Shown here: one piece after another, positions 11,519 through 20,403 of the stretch
Numbering within the stretch: the stretch's first letter is position 1
How the letters are laid out: each line of letters begins with the position of its first letter
Assembly (NCBI GenBank): GCA_963668495.1
Contig: OY764545.1
Span: forward strand, 1,984,001-2,048,000
Direction of reading: 5' to 3'
DNA: 64,000 nt
DNA from: Oleispirillum sp963668495
GTDB taxonomy: Bacteria > Pseudomonadota > Alphaproteobacteria > Rhodospirillales > Rhodospirillaceae
Translations under genes and position numbers: made by a program
Notes under the pieces: model-generated
Database searches by the model: none
What the model was told of the DNA's origin: nothing
Seen by the model: only the letters and a program-made list of their open reading frames with translations

Positions 11519-13129
11519 ATGTCTGATTTTTTTTATAGAACAGAAGATATTCGTCCGTCTGATATTCATGAGTTTTATGTAGATAGCAAGCAAGATAGAA
11601 ATATTGTTGACGCCCTTAAAAATAGAAACCCTAGCATACTAGTAGGTAGTAGGGGGGTCGGAAAATCTTTTTTATTGCGTGTTGCTGAGTGGGAACTTTG
11701 GGAAGAATTTGAAGCACAGCGAGTTGTGCCTGTTTATATAAGTTTTGTAAAAAGCTCACTTCTTCAGTCTAATGATCCTGAGCAATTTAAGCACTGGATG
11801 CTTGCGCGCATTTGCTCGGTGATGCTGAGGACGCTAAAAAAGCATGGGTTGTTCGGGGGGGCACAGGCTTCAGCTAGGTTTCTTGCCGGCTCTTCAGAAG
11901 CTACTGATGCATCAAAGACCGCTATAGAGAAAATAGCGGAACAATATGAGATGAGTTGGAAGGAACCGGGCGTCCATATTTGTGCGCACGAGATTCCTGA
12001 TGTTGAAAGCTTTAAAGAAGCCGTAGAGGATTTATCAGAGGAGCTTAATGTAAAAAGGTTTGTTCTTCTGTTTGATGAAGCGGCTCATATTTTTGTCCCA
12101 GAACAGCAGAGGCAATTTTTTACCCTTTTTAGGGACCTACGGAGTTATTGCATAACATGTAATGCTGCTGTTTATCCGGGGGTGACGAGTTTTGGTGACA
12201 CTTTCCAAGTATCTCACGATGCAACAATGCTATATGTCGAGCGGAATGTACTTGAAGATGAGTACGTTGACAAAATGCGTGAAATTATTGAGAAGCAGGC
12301 GGATAGCAGTATTCTGAAAAATATTGCAAAAAATGGGCAGAATTTTGCGGTTCTTGCTTATGCTGCAACTGGTAATCCTAGGCTTTTGATTAAGACTGTC
12401 GGCATGGCTCCCTTGATGAATTCTTCCCAGATTAACTCTGTAATCCGCGAGTTTTATCGTTCTGATGTTTGGTCGGATCACTCTCTACTTGCAGAAAAAT
12501 ATTTGGGTCATAGGGGGGTAGTAGACTGGGGGCGCAAGTTTATTGAAAACTATGTTCTCCCCGAATTAAAAAGCAAAAATGACTCATACTTATTGGACGG
12601 CAAAGGAACCTCTACATATATCTGGATTCATCGTGATGCACCTGAGATAGCTAAAGAAGCACTTAGGGTGCTCTGTTATACAGGTATAATTTCTGAGCAT
12701 TCTGTTGGGATTAAGGCTACTCGTTCAGAGATTGGCACAAGGTATATTGTTAATTTAGGGTGCTTGTTTTCTCAAGAAACTACGCCGGCACAGACCTCCT
12801 TTTCTATTGCAAAGGGGTTGACTCCGAGGAGGATGACAGAATTTGGGGCGGGACGAGCTGTTTTCTCCGAGTTGATTGAGGTTTCAAAGGGCATCCCGTC
12901 CCAATCAAATGGGTTGGCTCTTTCTGAACAGCTAAATAAGCCAATTGATGTTTTGGATATTTCTGCTTGGTTGAAGTGCAAGCTTAGGGAGTTGTCTTTA
13001 GTTACGGTTGGAGATGTTCTTGAGGCTTCTGAAGAGCAACTTAAAAAAGCGTGGATGGTTGGAAATGTTCGTGCACGCAGAATGAGAAATGCTGCTGAGG
13101 CTTCTGTTCTCGAGTATTTATCAGGTTAG
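11519..13129 (+). CDS. ORC/STAND-like P-loop ATPase with C-terminal HhH domain
   Basis: The protein has 536 residues. Walker A GSRGVGKS is at residues 43-50, and Walker B RFVLLFDEAAHIF near residues 180-190 resembles ORC/Cdc6-like and STAND-type AAA proteins. The middle is a helical lid and a probable winged-helix region. The last 60 residues (LSLVTVGDVLEASEEQLKKA and following) read like a helix-hairpin-helix domain of the RNA-polymerase alpha-CTD type, suggesting nucleic-acid contact. It is coupled to the HEPN-like gene upstream and overlaps the convergent integrase by nine bases. Likely the sensor or switch of a two-gene system; the trigger is unknown. Confidence 0.65.
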   Translation: MSDFFYRTEDIRPSDIHEFYVDSKQDRNIVDALKNRNPSILVGSRGVGKSFLLRVAEWELWEEFEAQRVVPVYISFVKSSLLQSNDPEQFKHWMLARICSVMLRTLKKHGLFGGAQASARFLAGSSEATDASKTAIEKIAEQYEMSWKEPGVHICAHEIPDVESFKEAVEDLSEELNVKRFVLLFDEAAHIFVPEQQRQFFTLFRDLRSYCITCNAAVYPGVTSFGDTFQVSHDATMLYVERNVLEDEYVDKMREIIEKQADSSILKNIAKNGQNFAVLAYAATGNPRLLIKTVGMAPLMNSSQINSVIREFYRSDVWSDHSLLAEKYLGHRGVVDWGRKFIENYVLPELKSKNDSYLLDGKGTSTYIWIHRDAPEIAKEALRVLCYTGIISEHSVGIKATRSEIGTRYIVNLGCLFSQETTPAQTSFSIAKGLTPRRMTEFGAGRAVFSELIEVSKGIPSQSNGLALSEQLNKPIDVLDISAWLKCKLRELSLVTVGDVLEASEEQLKKAWMVGNVRARRMRNAAEASVLEYLSG

Positions 13130-14308
13130 TTGAGGTGCGTTAATTGATTGCACTGATGTTGAAATTGCCCCTGCTATTTTCTCGGCGGCTTCTTGTGCGA
13201 TGGTTTCAGCAAGGTGTGCGTAGCGAGCCGTAGTTTGGGTGCTGCTGTGGCCTAAGAGCTTTCCAATTTCAGCGAGGCTAAGCCCATTTGCAAGGCCAAA
13301 GGATGCATAAGTGTGGCGTAAGTCATGAATGCGGACGCCTTCAAGTTCTGCTTTCTCTCGGATCCGTTGCCACGGTTTCTGAAAATCTGTCAGATATTGC
13401 CCTTCTTTTTTGCCTGTAATCACATAGGGATTGCCTTCAATCCGCTTTGTCTTTGCAAGCACATCTAATGCAGCTTGTCCAATATGGACTGTTTTTGCCC
13501 CAGTTTTTGAATCTGGAAGTCTAAAGCTATTGCTTATGATGTATTCCCATTTCAGGGTTTGTATTTCCCCAAGACGGCAACCTGTCAGAGCCAGAAGGCG
13601 AATGGCGGTGCATATGGATTTGCTTTCGCTTCCGTCGCGCTCGCATTCATCTAGTGTCTGAAATAGTCGTTGTACTTCCTCTGGGCTGAGGAAGCGTTCT
13701 CGCTTGTTCTCCGGGTATTTCTTGACGTGGCGGCATGGGTTGGATCCGTCGCCACGGAAACCCCAAACCTCGCACTGGTTAAAGATCACGGACAGAACTT
13801 GAAGGTTGCGATTGGCTTGATAAGGCTTGTGGCAGTGGTCTTGATGGAGCTTTGCGATGTCAGTGCGGGTGATGTCGGCAACCTTTCGGGTTCCCATGGC
13901 GGGCTTGATATAAAGATCAATGTTGCGGCGGTACTCTTTAGCGGTGCTGTCTTTGCAGTGCGCGGGAACGTATTCGGACATGAATCGTTCACACACTATT
14001 GCAACAGTTGGAGAGCTTCGGTAAGTGGCGCGGTCAAGAGATGGATCTTTGCCTCGGCTAACATCGCCTAAAATGGCTTTGGCTTCTGTCCGGGCTTCGT
14101 CGCATGTAATGACGCCATGCTTGCCGAGTGAAATGCGCCGGGTTGCGCCTCCGGACCTGTATTGAACCTGATAGGTTTTGGACCCGCTGGCGAGGATGCG
14201 CAAAGAGAAGCCTGTTAGCTCTGTATCACGTACCCATGTCTCGCCCTTGTCTGGGGCGGGAGAGGTGTCTACTACGCGCTTAGTGATTTTCTTGAACTCA
14301 CTCGCCAT
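13121..14308 (-). CDS. int: Tyrosine recombinase (integrase) of element 1
   Basis: The protein has 395 residues with an N-terminal DUF4102-type arm-binding domain (about 1-85), a SAM-like core-binding domain (about 100-190) and the catalytic domain. The full set of catalytic residues is present: R245 (GCRLGEI), H328 and R331 (HDLRH), H354 (GHSS) and the nucleophile Y363 (ARYAH). It reads inward from the right attachment site and is the natural enzyme for the 47-bp tRNA-fMet repeat. The start lies next to an inverted GCTTCCAT/ATGGAAGC pair, suggesting that integrase or a partner binds its own promoter. Confidence 0.92.
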   Translation of the reverse strand: MASEFKKITKRVVDTSPAPDKGETWVRDTELTGFSLRILASGSKTYQVQYRSGGATRRISLGKHGVITCDEARTEAKAILGDVSRGKDPSLDRATYRSSPTVAIVCERFMSEYVPAHCKDSTAKEYRRNIDLYIKPAMGTRKVADITRTDIAKLHQDHCHKPYQANRNLQVLSVIFNQCEVWGFRGDGSNPCRHVKKYPENKRERFLSPEEVQRLFQTLDECERDGSESKSICTAIRLLALTGCRLGEIQTLKWEYIISNSFRLPDSKTGAKTVHIGQAALDVLAKTKRIEGNPYVITGKKEGQYLTDFQKPWQRIREKAELEGVRIHDLRHTYASFGLANGLSLAEIGKLLGHSSTQTTARYAHLAETIAQEAAEKIAGAISTSVQSINAPQLT

Positions 14309-14313
14309 GACAT

Positions 14314-14348
14314 GCTTCCATAATTCAGTGTGGAAGCATTATGGAAGC
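14314..14348. promoter_or_regulatory. Candidate arm-type sites and int operator, right end
   Basis: GCTTCCAT (14314-14321), GTGGAAGC (14330-14337) and ATGGAAGC (14341-14348) form an inverted cluster just upstream of int. The octamers match those at the left end (6482-6500). Confidence 0.4.
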
Positions 14349-14479
14349 GATAGGGGTGAAATTGCAAGATAATTAGTGATGCTGTGTGATAGATAGCAGC
14401 GTATTAAACCTAACTAAATAAACGTGTTATGAGGTCTGTACGTGTTAAGTGTATGTGTATGATAATGGTGGTGTGCTAT

Positions 14480-14526
14480 CTCATAACCTGAAGGTCGTCA
14501 GTTCAAATCTGGCCCCCGCAACCAAT
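14480..14526 (+). repeat. Attachment core, middle copy (truncated tRNA-fMet)
   Basis: This is an exact 47-base copy of the 3' end of tRNA-fMet, without the 5' half, and therefore not a functional tRNA. It is the right junction of element 1 and the left junction of element 2. The serine recombinase gene reads into it. Confidence 0.88.
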
Positions 14527-16148
14527 TTTACCGAACAAAGGTCGTCCGCTGAAAAGCCGCCGACCTTTTTCTTTGTCTGGGCTGTAGAACAGAGGCTCAA
14601 AATCCCAGCCAGACTGCCCGTCAGTTCCACCTTCATCTCACCGCCCATTGGCGTGAGGACGATGCTGTCGATAAGTGTGCGGATCAGGTCAAAGGCTTCG
14701 GCCTTAGTGTCTTCTGCATTCAGGGCATCTGTCAGTTGGGCGATCTTACGGCGGTAGAGTTCACTCATGTTGGGATGCAGGATCGGTGCCGCTTCTGGTG
14801 TATTAGCTAGTTCAGCAGTAAGAGTAACCTTCTGAGCTTCCAGATTATGGATGCGGTCTTTGAGGGCAGGGGAATACAGGCCTTCAGTAATAGCATCTAA
14901 GGCTTTTCCTAGTTGCCGTTCCACTTTGTGAAGTTCGGCTTCCTTTTGGTGCCGCTGGGCTTGCTTGGCTTTGTTTAGGGCATTGAGCTCCTGAGTGAAC
15001 GCATCGCAGAACGCTTTGAAATATTCCGGGTCCATCAGGTGATTACGTAGACCATCAAGGATGATGTCTTCCAGTTGGCCGCGTTTAATGGTGGCTTTGT
15101 TGTCGCAGGTTCCTTTGTTACGAGAAGAGGCGCAACCAAGATAATCTCGTCCTACAGCGGTATAGCCGCCACCACAGCAGCCACAGGTGACGAGACCAGA
15201 CAGAAGATGCCTTGGGCGGCGTCGGTCCCAGAATGGAGCCTCCGTGGTTTTATTGGGGCCACGCTTCACAGATAGTTGGCGATCCTTCACTCGTTGCCAT
15301 AACTCGTCTGAAATGATGCGCAGTTCAGGCACATCGGTGATGTGCCATTCACTCTCTGGATTGAGGCGGGAGACCCGTTTGCCAGTCTCGGGATCTTTAC
15401 GGTAGCTCAAGCGGTTCCATATCAGTCGACCAATGTAGAGTTCATTGTTGAGAATGCCTGTGCCGCGCGATGCGTTGCCGTTGATGGTCGATTGGCCCCA
15501 ACCTTTGTTCTTAGACGTTTTGCTGGACGGGCCGGGAATGCCGCGGTCGTTAAGGTGTTTGGCAATGTCGCGTGGGCTCATGCCGTTGGCATAGCGCTCA
15601 AAGATCTCTGTAATTATGGCTGCTTCTGCGGGGATGATCTCACGGGTACCACGGTCGATGGTTCCATCGGCTTGTGGGGTATGAATAACCTTATAGCCAT
15701 AGGCGTTGCCGCCGCCGCTTTTGCCTTGTTCGAGACGGCCTCGCATGCCACGGCGGGTCTTGTCGGCAAGATCCTGCAGAAACAGACTGTTCATGGTGCC
15801 TTTAAGGCCAACATGAAGCTGGTTGATCTCGCCTTCGGCTAAAGTGATGAGCTTGATGTTCTGGAAATTTAGCCGTTTATAGATCCCGGCAATGTCTTCT
15901 TGGTCACGGGAGACGCGATCCAGTGCTTCTGCGAGGACGATATCATATGTGCCGCGCTGGCTATCCTGCAGGAGAGACTGCAGGCCGGGGCGGTTGGTCG
16001 TGGCGCCGCTTAAGGCATAATCTGTGTAGGTGTTGGTTACGGTGAAGCCGTGAGTCTTGGCATAATCAGTACAGACCCGGATCTGGTCCTCAATGGAAGC
16101 CGCACGCTGTTGGTCCGACGAGTACCGGGCATAAATCACCGCTCGCAT
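14481..16148 (-). CDS. Large serine recombinase of element 2
   Basis: The protein has 555 residues. Resolvase/invertase catalytic domain at residues 1-150: MRAVIYARYSSDQQ supplies the nucleophilic serine (S10) and LAEALDRVSRDQED the conserved arginines. A recombinase domain follows (RGTREIIPAEAAIITEIF), then a zinc beta-ribbon (LVTCGCCGGGY, LGCASSRNKGTCDN) and a coiled coil (about 390-440). The last 14 or so codons are translated from the tRNA-fMet fragment and stop inside it, so the C-terminal tail depends on the junction. Large serine recombinases catalyse unidirectional integration. It is the probable enzyme of element 2. Confidence 0.9.
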   Translation of the reverse strand: MRAVIYARYSSDQQRAASIEDQIRVCTDYAKTHGFTVTNTYTDYALSGATTNRPGLQSLLQDSQRGTYDIVLAEALDRVSRDQEDIAGIYKRLNFQNIKLITLAEGEINQLHVGLKGTMNSLFLQDLADKTRRGMRGRLEQGKSGGGNAYGYKVIHTPQADGTIDRGTREIIPAEAAIITEIFERYANGMSPRDIAKHLNDRGIPGPSSKTSKNKGWGQSTINGNASRGTGILNNELYIGRLIWNRLSYRKDPETGKRVSRLNPESEWHITDVPELRIISDELWQRVKDRQLSVKRGPNKTTEAPFWDRRRPRHLLSGLVTCGCCGGGYTAVGRDYLGCASSRNKGTCDNKATIKRGQLEDIILDGLRNHLMDPEYFKAFCDAFTQELNALNKAKQAQRHQKEAELHKVERQLGKALDAITEGLYSPALKDRIHNLEAQKVTLTAELANTPEAAPILHPNMSELYRRKIAQLTDALNAEDTKAEAFDLIRTLIDSIVLTPMGGEMKVELTGSLAGILSLCSTAQTKKKVGGFSADDLCSVKLVAGARFELTTFRL

Positions 16149-16158
16149 GGCTTAGCTC

Positions 16159-16350
16159 CTACCGCTTCTCTGATCTGGAATCCAGAAAAGTAGAATCTTC
16201 AGAAGCCGAGTTGTCAAGGGGATCTGTTGCGTTTTGTTGCGCCCATAGGTCTTGAGCGGCTTGGCGCGCAAGGAGGCGCACCAGTTCCAACACCGCAGTC
16301 TCTGCGGTGTTAGGGGCTTTGGAGCCAGAATATGTGTTCTGGTTTGCCAT
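16159..16350 (-). CDS. Small hypothetical protein between traD and recombinase
   Basis: The protein has 63 residues, hydrophilic, with a single amphipathic helix (ETAVLELVRLLARQAAQDLWAQ) and an acidic/Ser-rich tail. It begins 14 bases after the TraD stop and ends 11 bases before the recombinase start, all on the minus strand, so it probably belongs to the same transcript. I do not recognise it. A second overlapping frame (16152-16415) is less credible because it would overlap the traD end. Confidence 0.45.
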   Translation of the reverse strand: MANQNTYSGSKAPNTAETAVLELVRLLARQAAQDLWAQQNATDPLDNSASEDSTFLDSRSEKR

Positions 16351-16363
16351 AGGATGAGGAGCC

Positions 16364-18151
16364 TCAGCCTTGAACCCAATCGGCGGGTTGAGAGGCAGGG
16401 CGCAGCTCTGGCCAATGGGTTAGGGGCCAGTTCAGTTGGTAGAGTCCCCCGCTCGATAGCATCAGGGCTTTGATTTTGAGAACGCCATCCACACTTTGAA
16501 GCCCAAGGTCGTCTTCCAATTGGCTCGGCAAGATGACAGGAATGGTGTTCGTGCGGTATTGGGTGTTGGTGCTCTCGGTCGATTGGCGGTTATCAAAAAT
16601 GTTACCGGGTGTGTGGGTCTTGGTTTGCTCAGTCCAAGACACTTCACGTTCGCCAATAAGGTCTTGCGAAATCTTCTTGGCTGATGGGCCTGCGTTCATC
16701 TTGCAGATGATCTTGGTCTCAATGGTATTGAGCCAAGTCCCAAGGGCTTCTTTACCGTAGAGTTCTGATAGCTGTTCCAGATCCTGCATGCCGAGAGCAC
16801 AGCGGATGCCACGAGAGCGACCAACCTCCAGAAACTGCTGAAACCCTTTGAGCTTACCCAGTTGGGCAAACTCATCGAGCATAAGCCAAATGCGGCGAGA
16901 ACGGCTCTCGCCAAACTCGGCACTGGCTGCAAAGTTGGCCATAAGTTGAACGGCGGCACCAATCCAGACTTCTGACAGTTCCCGAAATTGGGCGGAGCGT
17001 TGGAAGATCAGAGTGCGGTGTTGTGTATGTTCATCGCTGAGCCATTCCCGAAGAGAAACCTGCCTATCTGCTGGTGTATTGCCCCAGGCCTCGGCCAAGG
17101 GGCAGACCAGAGCGCCAACACTTGACCACATGGAGACCAGAAAGCTGTATGAGGTCTTGTTGGGAGCGCCTGTGGTGTCTTCAATCTCAATATAGCGGGC
17201 ACCTTCTGGATAGGCGCTATCCAAGATCGTGCGTACCCTTTGGGGATCAGCAAAGGCAATATCTCGTAAGTCATTCCATGACCAATGCTCCTGACGTTGA
17301 AGCCAAATGATGAGCCCAGTTAGGATCTGACGAGCACCGTTGCTCCATGTTGGATCTTTGCCTTCAGGGATTAAGCGTGCCGCCAGTTCCCTTGCGGCAG
17401 CCGGACCTTGGCAATCTGCAGCAATGTCCCATGCCCAAGTGCGCTTATCATGGGGTGCGAGCAGAATGAAGTTATGGTCTGGGAAACTAGCGGTAACATC
17501 CCCCTTGGTGTCATGGATGATCATCTTATCGCGTGAACGTAAAAGCTGACTGATCCAGGACTTCATGATCTGGGTCTTACCGCCACCGGATGCGCCGACA
17601 AGCAGCATATGCTTGCTCTCGGTCTCAAGGCTGACCGGAACCTTAGGGGCAATGCAGATGCCCTTGCCGGAGGTTTTGATGCTCTCAGATTGGGCCTTGC
17701 TGGCGGCTTTAATGGCCTTTTTGCCCTTGAGAAGTTGGCGCCCACGAATGTGGGTGAAGCCGTCTTGTGCTTCTTGACGTTTATGGACATATCGCCCCGC
17801 ACAATAGACAGCTCCGGCTATGGTGCCGCCCATGAATCCGAAACGTAGCAGGAGCGGCAGGACCAGGTGGAGCTCTTGCAATCGATCAAGCAGAGCTCCC
17901 GGTACTCCCGAAACATTGGGAAGGTTTAAGAAGACCCGCTGGGAAAGCGTATAGGAAGCTGTGTTGGCAAGATCACCAATGACCCAAGGTAACGCCAGGT
18001 CATATACACGGTTCTGATACCATGCGGACAACTGGTGAAGGTTAAACAGGGCCTCGTAGGCAATGGGTGCTGTCATACAGGCGCAAAGAGTGCCGGCAAT
18101 AATGGCAGGTGCTTTGGGCTTGCGGAGCTTATGGGGAAGAGAAGTGCTCAT
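16364..18151 (-). CDS. traD: TraD/TraG-type coupling protein
   Basis: The protein has 595 residues. Two N-terminal membrane segments (about 15-40 and 100-125) anchor a cytoplasmic ATPase. Walker A GASGGGKT is near 191-198, MIIHDTKGDV near 215 is typical of the family, and Walker B/recognition region WLMLDEFAQLGKLKGF is near 425, followed by the RGIRCALGMQDLEQL sensor segment. Coupling proteins link the relaxosome to a type IV secretion channel. It is followed by the 63-residue gene and preceded by a membrane protein whose stop overlaps its start by four bases. A transfer role is supported by the relaxase at 20983. Confidence 0.88.
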   Translation of the reverse strand: MSTSLPHKLRKPKAPAIIAGTLCACMTAPIAYEALFNLHQLSAWYQNRVYDLALPWVIGDLANTASYTLSQRVFLNLPNVSGVPGALLDRLQELHLVLPLLLRFGFMGGTIAGAVYCAGRYVHKRQEAQDGFTHIRGRQLLKGKKAIKAASKAQSESIKTSGKGICIAPKVPVSLETESKHMLLVGASGGGKTQIMKSWISQLLRSRDKMIIHDTKGDVTASFPDHNFILLAPHDKRTWAWDIAADCQGPAAARELAARLIPEGKDPTWSNGARQILTGLIIWLQRQEHWSWNDLRDIAFADPQRVRTILDSAYPEGARYIEIEDTTGAPNKTSYSFLVSMWSSVGALVCPLAEAWGNTPADRQVSLREWLSDEHTQHRTLIFQRSAQFRELSEVWIGAAVQLMANFAASAEFGESRSRRIWLMLDEFAQLGKLKGFQQFLEVGRSRGIRCALGMQDLEQLSELYGKEALGTWLNTIETKIICKMNAGPSAKKISQDLIGEREVSWTEQTKTHTPGNIFDNRQSTESTNTQYRTNTIPVILPSQLEDDLGLQSVDGVLKIKALMLSSGGLYQLNWPLTHWPELRPASQPADWVQG

Positions 18152-18552
18152 TGGGAGCCTCCATAGAAGACGCTATAAGCAAAGGAAGAGGTGCGGATGG
18201 CATGTTCATGGCTGAGTGCATAGGCGCTCAGGCTGAGCAGAAGACTGGCGGCTAGAAGTCCTGCCACTTGGCTTCGTATCAGTACGGGGAGGCGCAGCCA
18301 TAGACGGCGAGGCCATCCTTGCTTCTGGTAGGGTTTGATACGGTTCTGATTGGCCTTGGGGCTGACGTAACTCTTGGCAATATGGGTAAAGAGTTCTTGC
18401 CGTTGCTCAGGGCTGAGGCGGGCAATTTGGGTTGCATCAAGTGTATGGACTTCAGAGGGGCGCTTCTGCTTCAGTTGCTTTAAAAGCTCCCGTTGTCCTT
18501 GTTCTCGGATCTTCTGCGCTTGTTTGGTGAGTTCAGAGATGGATTGGCTCAT
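18148..18552 (-). CDS. Single-pass membrane protein of the transfer module
   Basis: The protein has 134 residues. A basic, helical N-terminal half (ELTKQAQKIREQGQRELLKQ) is followed by one transmembrane helix (VAGLLAASLLLSLSAYAL, about 97-115) and a short tail. It overlaps both neighbours by four bases (ATGA-type couplings), placing it in a ParA-like / membrane protein / TraD operon. It may tether the ParA-like protein or the relaxosome to the membrane; that is inference. Confidence 0.6.
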   Translation of the reverse strand: MSQSISELTKQAQKIREQGQRELLKQLKQKRPSEVHTLDATQIARLSPEQRQELFTHIAKSYVSPKANQNRIKPYQKQGWPRRLWLRLPVLIRSQVAGLLAASLLLSLSAYALSHEHAIRTSSFAYSVFYGGSQ

Positions 18553-19355
18553 TGGGCATCTCCTTCACCAAATGGCAGGATCTTGCTGAGTTCATCTTCC
18601 ATCTCTGCAAAGAAGGCGAGGACGTCACCACGGGCCAGCTTGGCCTCAGGTCGCGTCAGACCTGTCAGTTGCATGATCTCTGGAATATCCATCATGCCAG
18701 CGGACATGATGCGGCAGTGATTCTGCTCGAAAGGTCGCCAGGAACCGCCTTCAATCAGTGGCATGGTGATGCTGGTGACATTGCGCAGGGCTGGGCACAA
18801 CTCTTCTGCATAGATCTGTCCGGCTTGTGACGCAGAAGACAGGTTATCCAGCTTGCCATCACGGGTGTTCTCCACGAACACAGGAGTTAGAGACGGTAAA
18901 GTCTCTTGAAAGAGCTCTAAGGCCCGTTTGGCTTGACTGAGGCTTTCTGGCTCGGCGACTGCGGGGATAAAAACAAACCCTGTAATGCCGAAAAGCTGTA
19001 GGTCTTCTTCTAGGTCAATTAGTCCAGCATAGTCGATCAGGTTGCCAATCTGTGTGGCGCCAACGTCAAGCAGTAAGGACTGCTGACTGTGGGGTAGGGC
19101 CTCAATCCCGGCATAGAGAGGATCAAAGACTTTGGTGATGACTGAAGGGTCTCGGCGGGACCGCTTTAAGGTCTGGATGTCGAGGGTGACGACATCTTGG
19201 CCAAGGGACTTCTCAAGTCGCTGCTGGTCATCAAGTTGGAAGATGGAAAGCGGTAAGCCGTTAAGCTCGAGCAGTTCGGCAATGGTCTGGGCTAACACTG
19301 TTTTGCCGATGCCGCCTTTGCCAGAGGCTGTAATGTGTAAAAATGGGTGTGACAT
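18549..19355 (-). CDS. ParA/MinD-like P-loop ATPase
   Basis: The protein has 268 residues from ATG 19355, chosen because GGAG lies six bases upstream; the in-frame GTG at 19367 overlaps that ribosome site. It begins with the deviant Walker A HITASGKGGIGKTVLAQTIA, with the signature lysine pair of ParA-type ATPases, and has a later LLLDVGATQIGNLIDY Walker B region. ParA proteins position DNA or protein cargo. In conjugative elements related proteins sit next to traD and relaxase genes. No ParB gene is visible, though a palindromic site lies upstream at 19417. Confidence 0.75.
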   Translation of the reverse strand: MSHPFLHITASGKGGIGKTVLAQTIAELLELNGLPLSIFQLDDQQRLEKSLGQDVVTLDIQTLKRSRRDPSVITKVFDPLYAGIEALPHSQQSLLLDVGATQIGNLIDYAGLIDLEEDLQLFGITGFVFIPAVAEPESLSQAKRALELFQETLPSLTPVFVENTRDGKLDNLSSASQAGQIYAEELCPALRNVTSITMPLIEGGSWRPFEQNHCRIMSAGMMDIPEIMQLTGLTRPEAKLARGDVLAFFAEMEDELSKILPFGEGDAQ

Positions 19356-19416
19356 GAAAAACTCCACGTGTTGGGAACGTGGAGCTAGGCTGACAGAGGT
19401 CTGATTATTCGTGAAA

Positions 19417-19452
19417 AATTAAGCGTTAACGCTTAATTCTTAACGCTTAATT
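19417..19452. repeat. Palindrome plus direct repeat, possible centromere or operator
   Basis: A perfect 22-bp palindrome (19417-19438; half-site AATTAAGCGTT) is followed by a second copy of its right arm TTAACGCTTAATT (19440-19452). It lies upstream of the ParA-like gene and contains the stop codon of the 319-residue gene. A 14-bp core, CGCTTAATTCTTAA, recurs at 20906-20919. Confidence 0.75.
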
Positions 19453-20392
19453 TTCCGTTCAGAATCTTTTTTAGGTATTTAATGTCCTTTGAAAGATTGC
19501 TCTTCAGAGTTCCAATCGTGTAGCCATCCTGATTTGTACCATTATATTCTGAGTTGGATTTTGCATATATGGGAGCTAGAGCCTCAGCTATCAGTTTGTC
19601 ATCAGCTGGTGCTTGTTCGGAGTTCATATAAAAGTCAGGATTCATGTAGAATTTTTTATAGAGAGCGCGATTAACTTTTTTTAAGCGAGCGCGTTTTTTC
19701 ACACTTGGCAGTTTCATGTCCTCAGGTTTGCAGCCTAATATATTGACTGCATACTCTCGTATTTGTGTGACTGAAATAAACTGCTTTTTTGTGCGCGAAT
19801 TTTTAGTAGAGGCTTCTGCTATATCAGAAGCTGTCTTTTCGGGCTGTTTTTCCGCGCCTGCATCTGCATTCTCAAGCTTTGCCAGCTGTTCAAATTCATG
19901 CGCTTGATAATATTGAGAAAACTCTGCCATTAAGTCGCGGCATAGTTTAGCCATAAATGCCAAAGGAAAATCCAGGTTAATTTCTTTTAGACCGTACAAC
20001 CTTGTAAGGATAGTAACCCTATGTCCTTGTCCTGAAGGTCTGCCACGTTTGTCTGTTTGTGCAAGCCAATATCTATCTGTGAAATCAATGAGAGGGGCAT
20101 GCAACGGAAGCACGATAGGCTTGAAGATGTTTTCTTGCCTTACAGCGATGTAAACAGTCCATTTTTCAAAGTCTGTGGCAATAGCAGATCCTAAGCCGAA
20201 AGCTAGTTTATGTTTATTCAACTCATCTTTGCCAAGTTCCTTACGGAGAGCAAGGTAGGGAGGTAGGAAGTAAATAGCACTAAATATCAGCGAGAGTGGG
20301 GACAGTGCCAGACCTAGTAACATAAGTTCTGGTAGGACTTGTAGAAATATGACGTTGAGCATACCAAGCCATAAATCAAAAAACTGATCCAT
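19433..20392 (-). CDS. Membrane-anchored hypothetical protein of element 2
   Basis: The protein has 319 residues. Two hydrophobic segments at the N-terminus (about 8-28 and 29-48) precede a large cytoplasmic region. That region includes an FGLGSAIATDFEKWTVYIAV segment, an Ala/Glu-rich linker near 175-200 and a highly basic C-terminal half (VKKRARLKKVNRALYKKF). The basic part could bind DNA. I do not recognise the family. It follows the accessory gene at 20404 by 11 bases on the same strand and sits between two copies of a shared palindromic motif. Confidence 0.55.
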   Translation of the reverse strand: MDQFFDLWLGMLNVIFLQVLPELMLLGLALSPLSLIFSAIYFLPPYLALRKELGKDELNKHKLAFGLGSAIATDFEKWTVYIAVRQENIFKPIVLPLHAPLIDFTDRYWLAQTDKRGRPSGQGHRVTILTRLYGLKEINLDFPLAFMAKLCRDLMAEFSQYYQAHEFEQLAKLENADAGAEKQPEKTASDIAEASTKNSRTKKQFISVTQIREYAVNILGCKPEDMKLPSVKKRARLKKVNRALYKKFYMNPDFYMNSEQAPADDKLIAEALAPIYAKSNSEYNGTNQDGYTIGTLKSNLSKDIKYLKKILNGKLSVKN

Positions 20393-20403
20393 ATAGTTTG
20401 CTC

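Noticed and set aside
14480..14526. Second functional tRNA-fMet
   Set aside because: Only the 3' 47 bases are present; the acceptor 5' strand and D-arm are missing.
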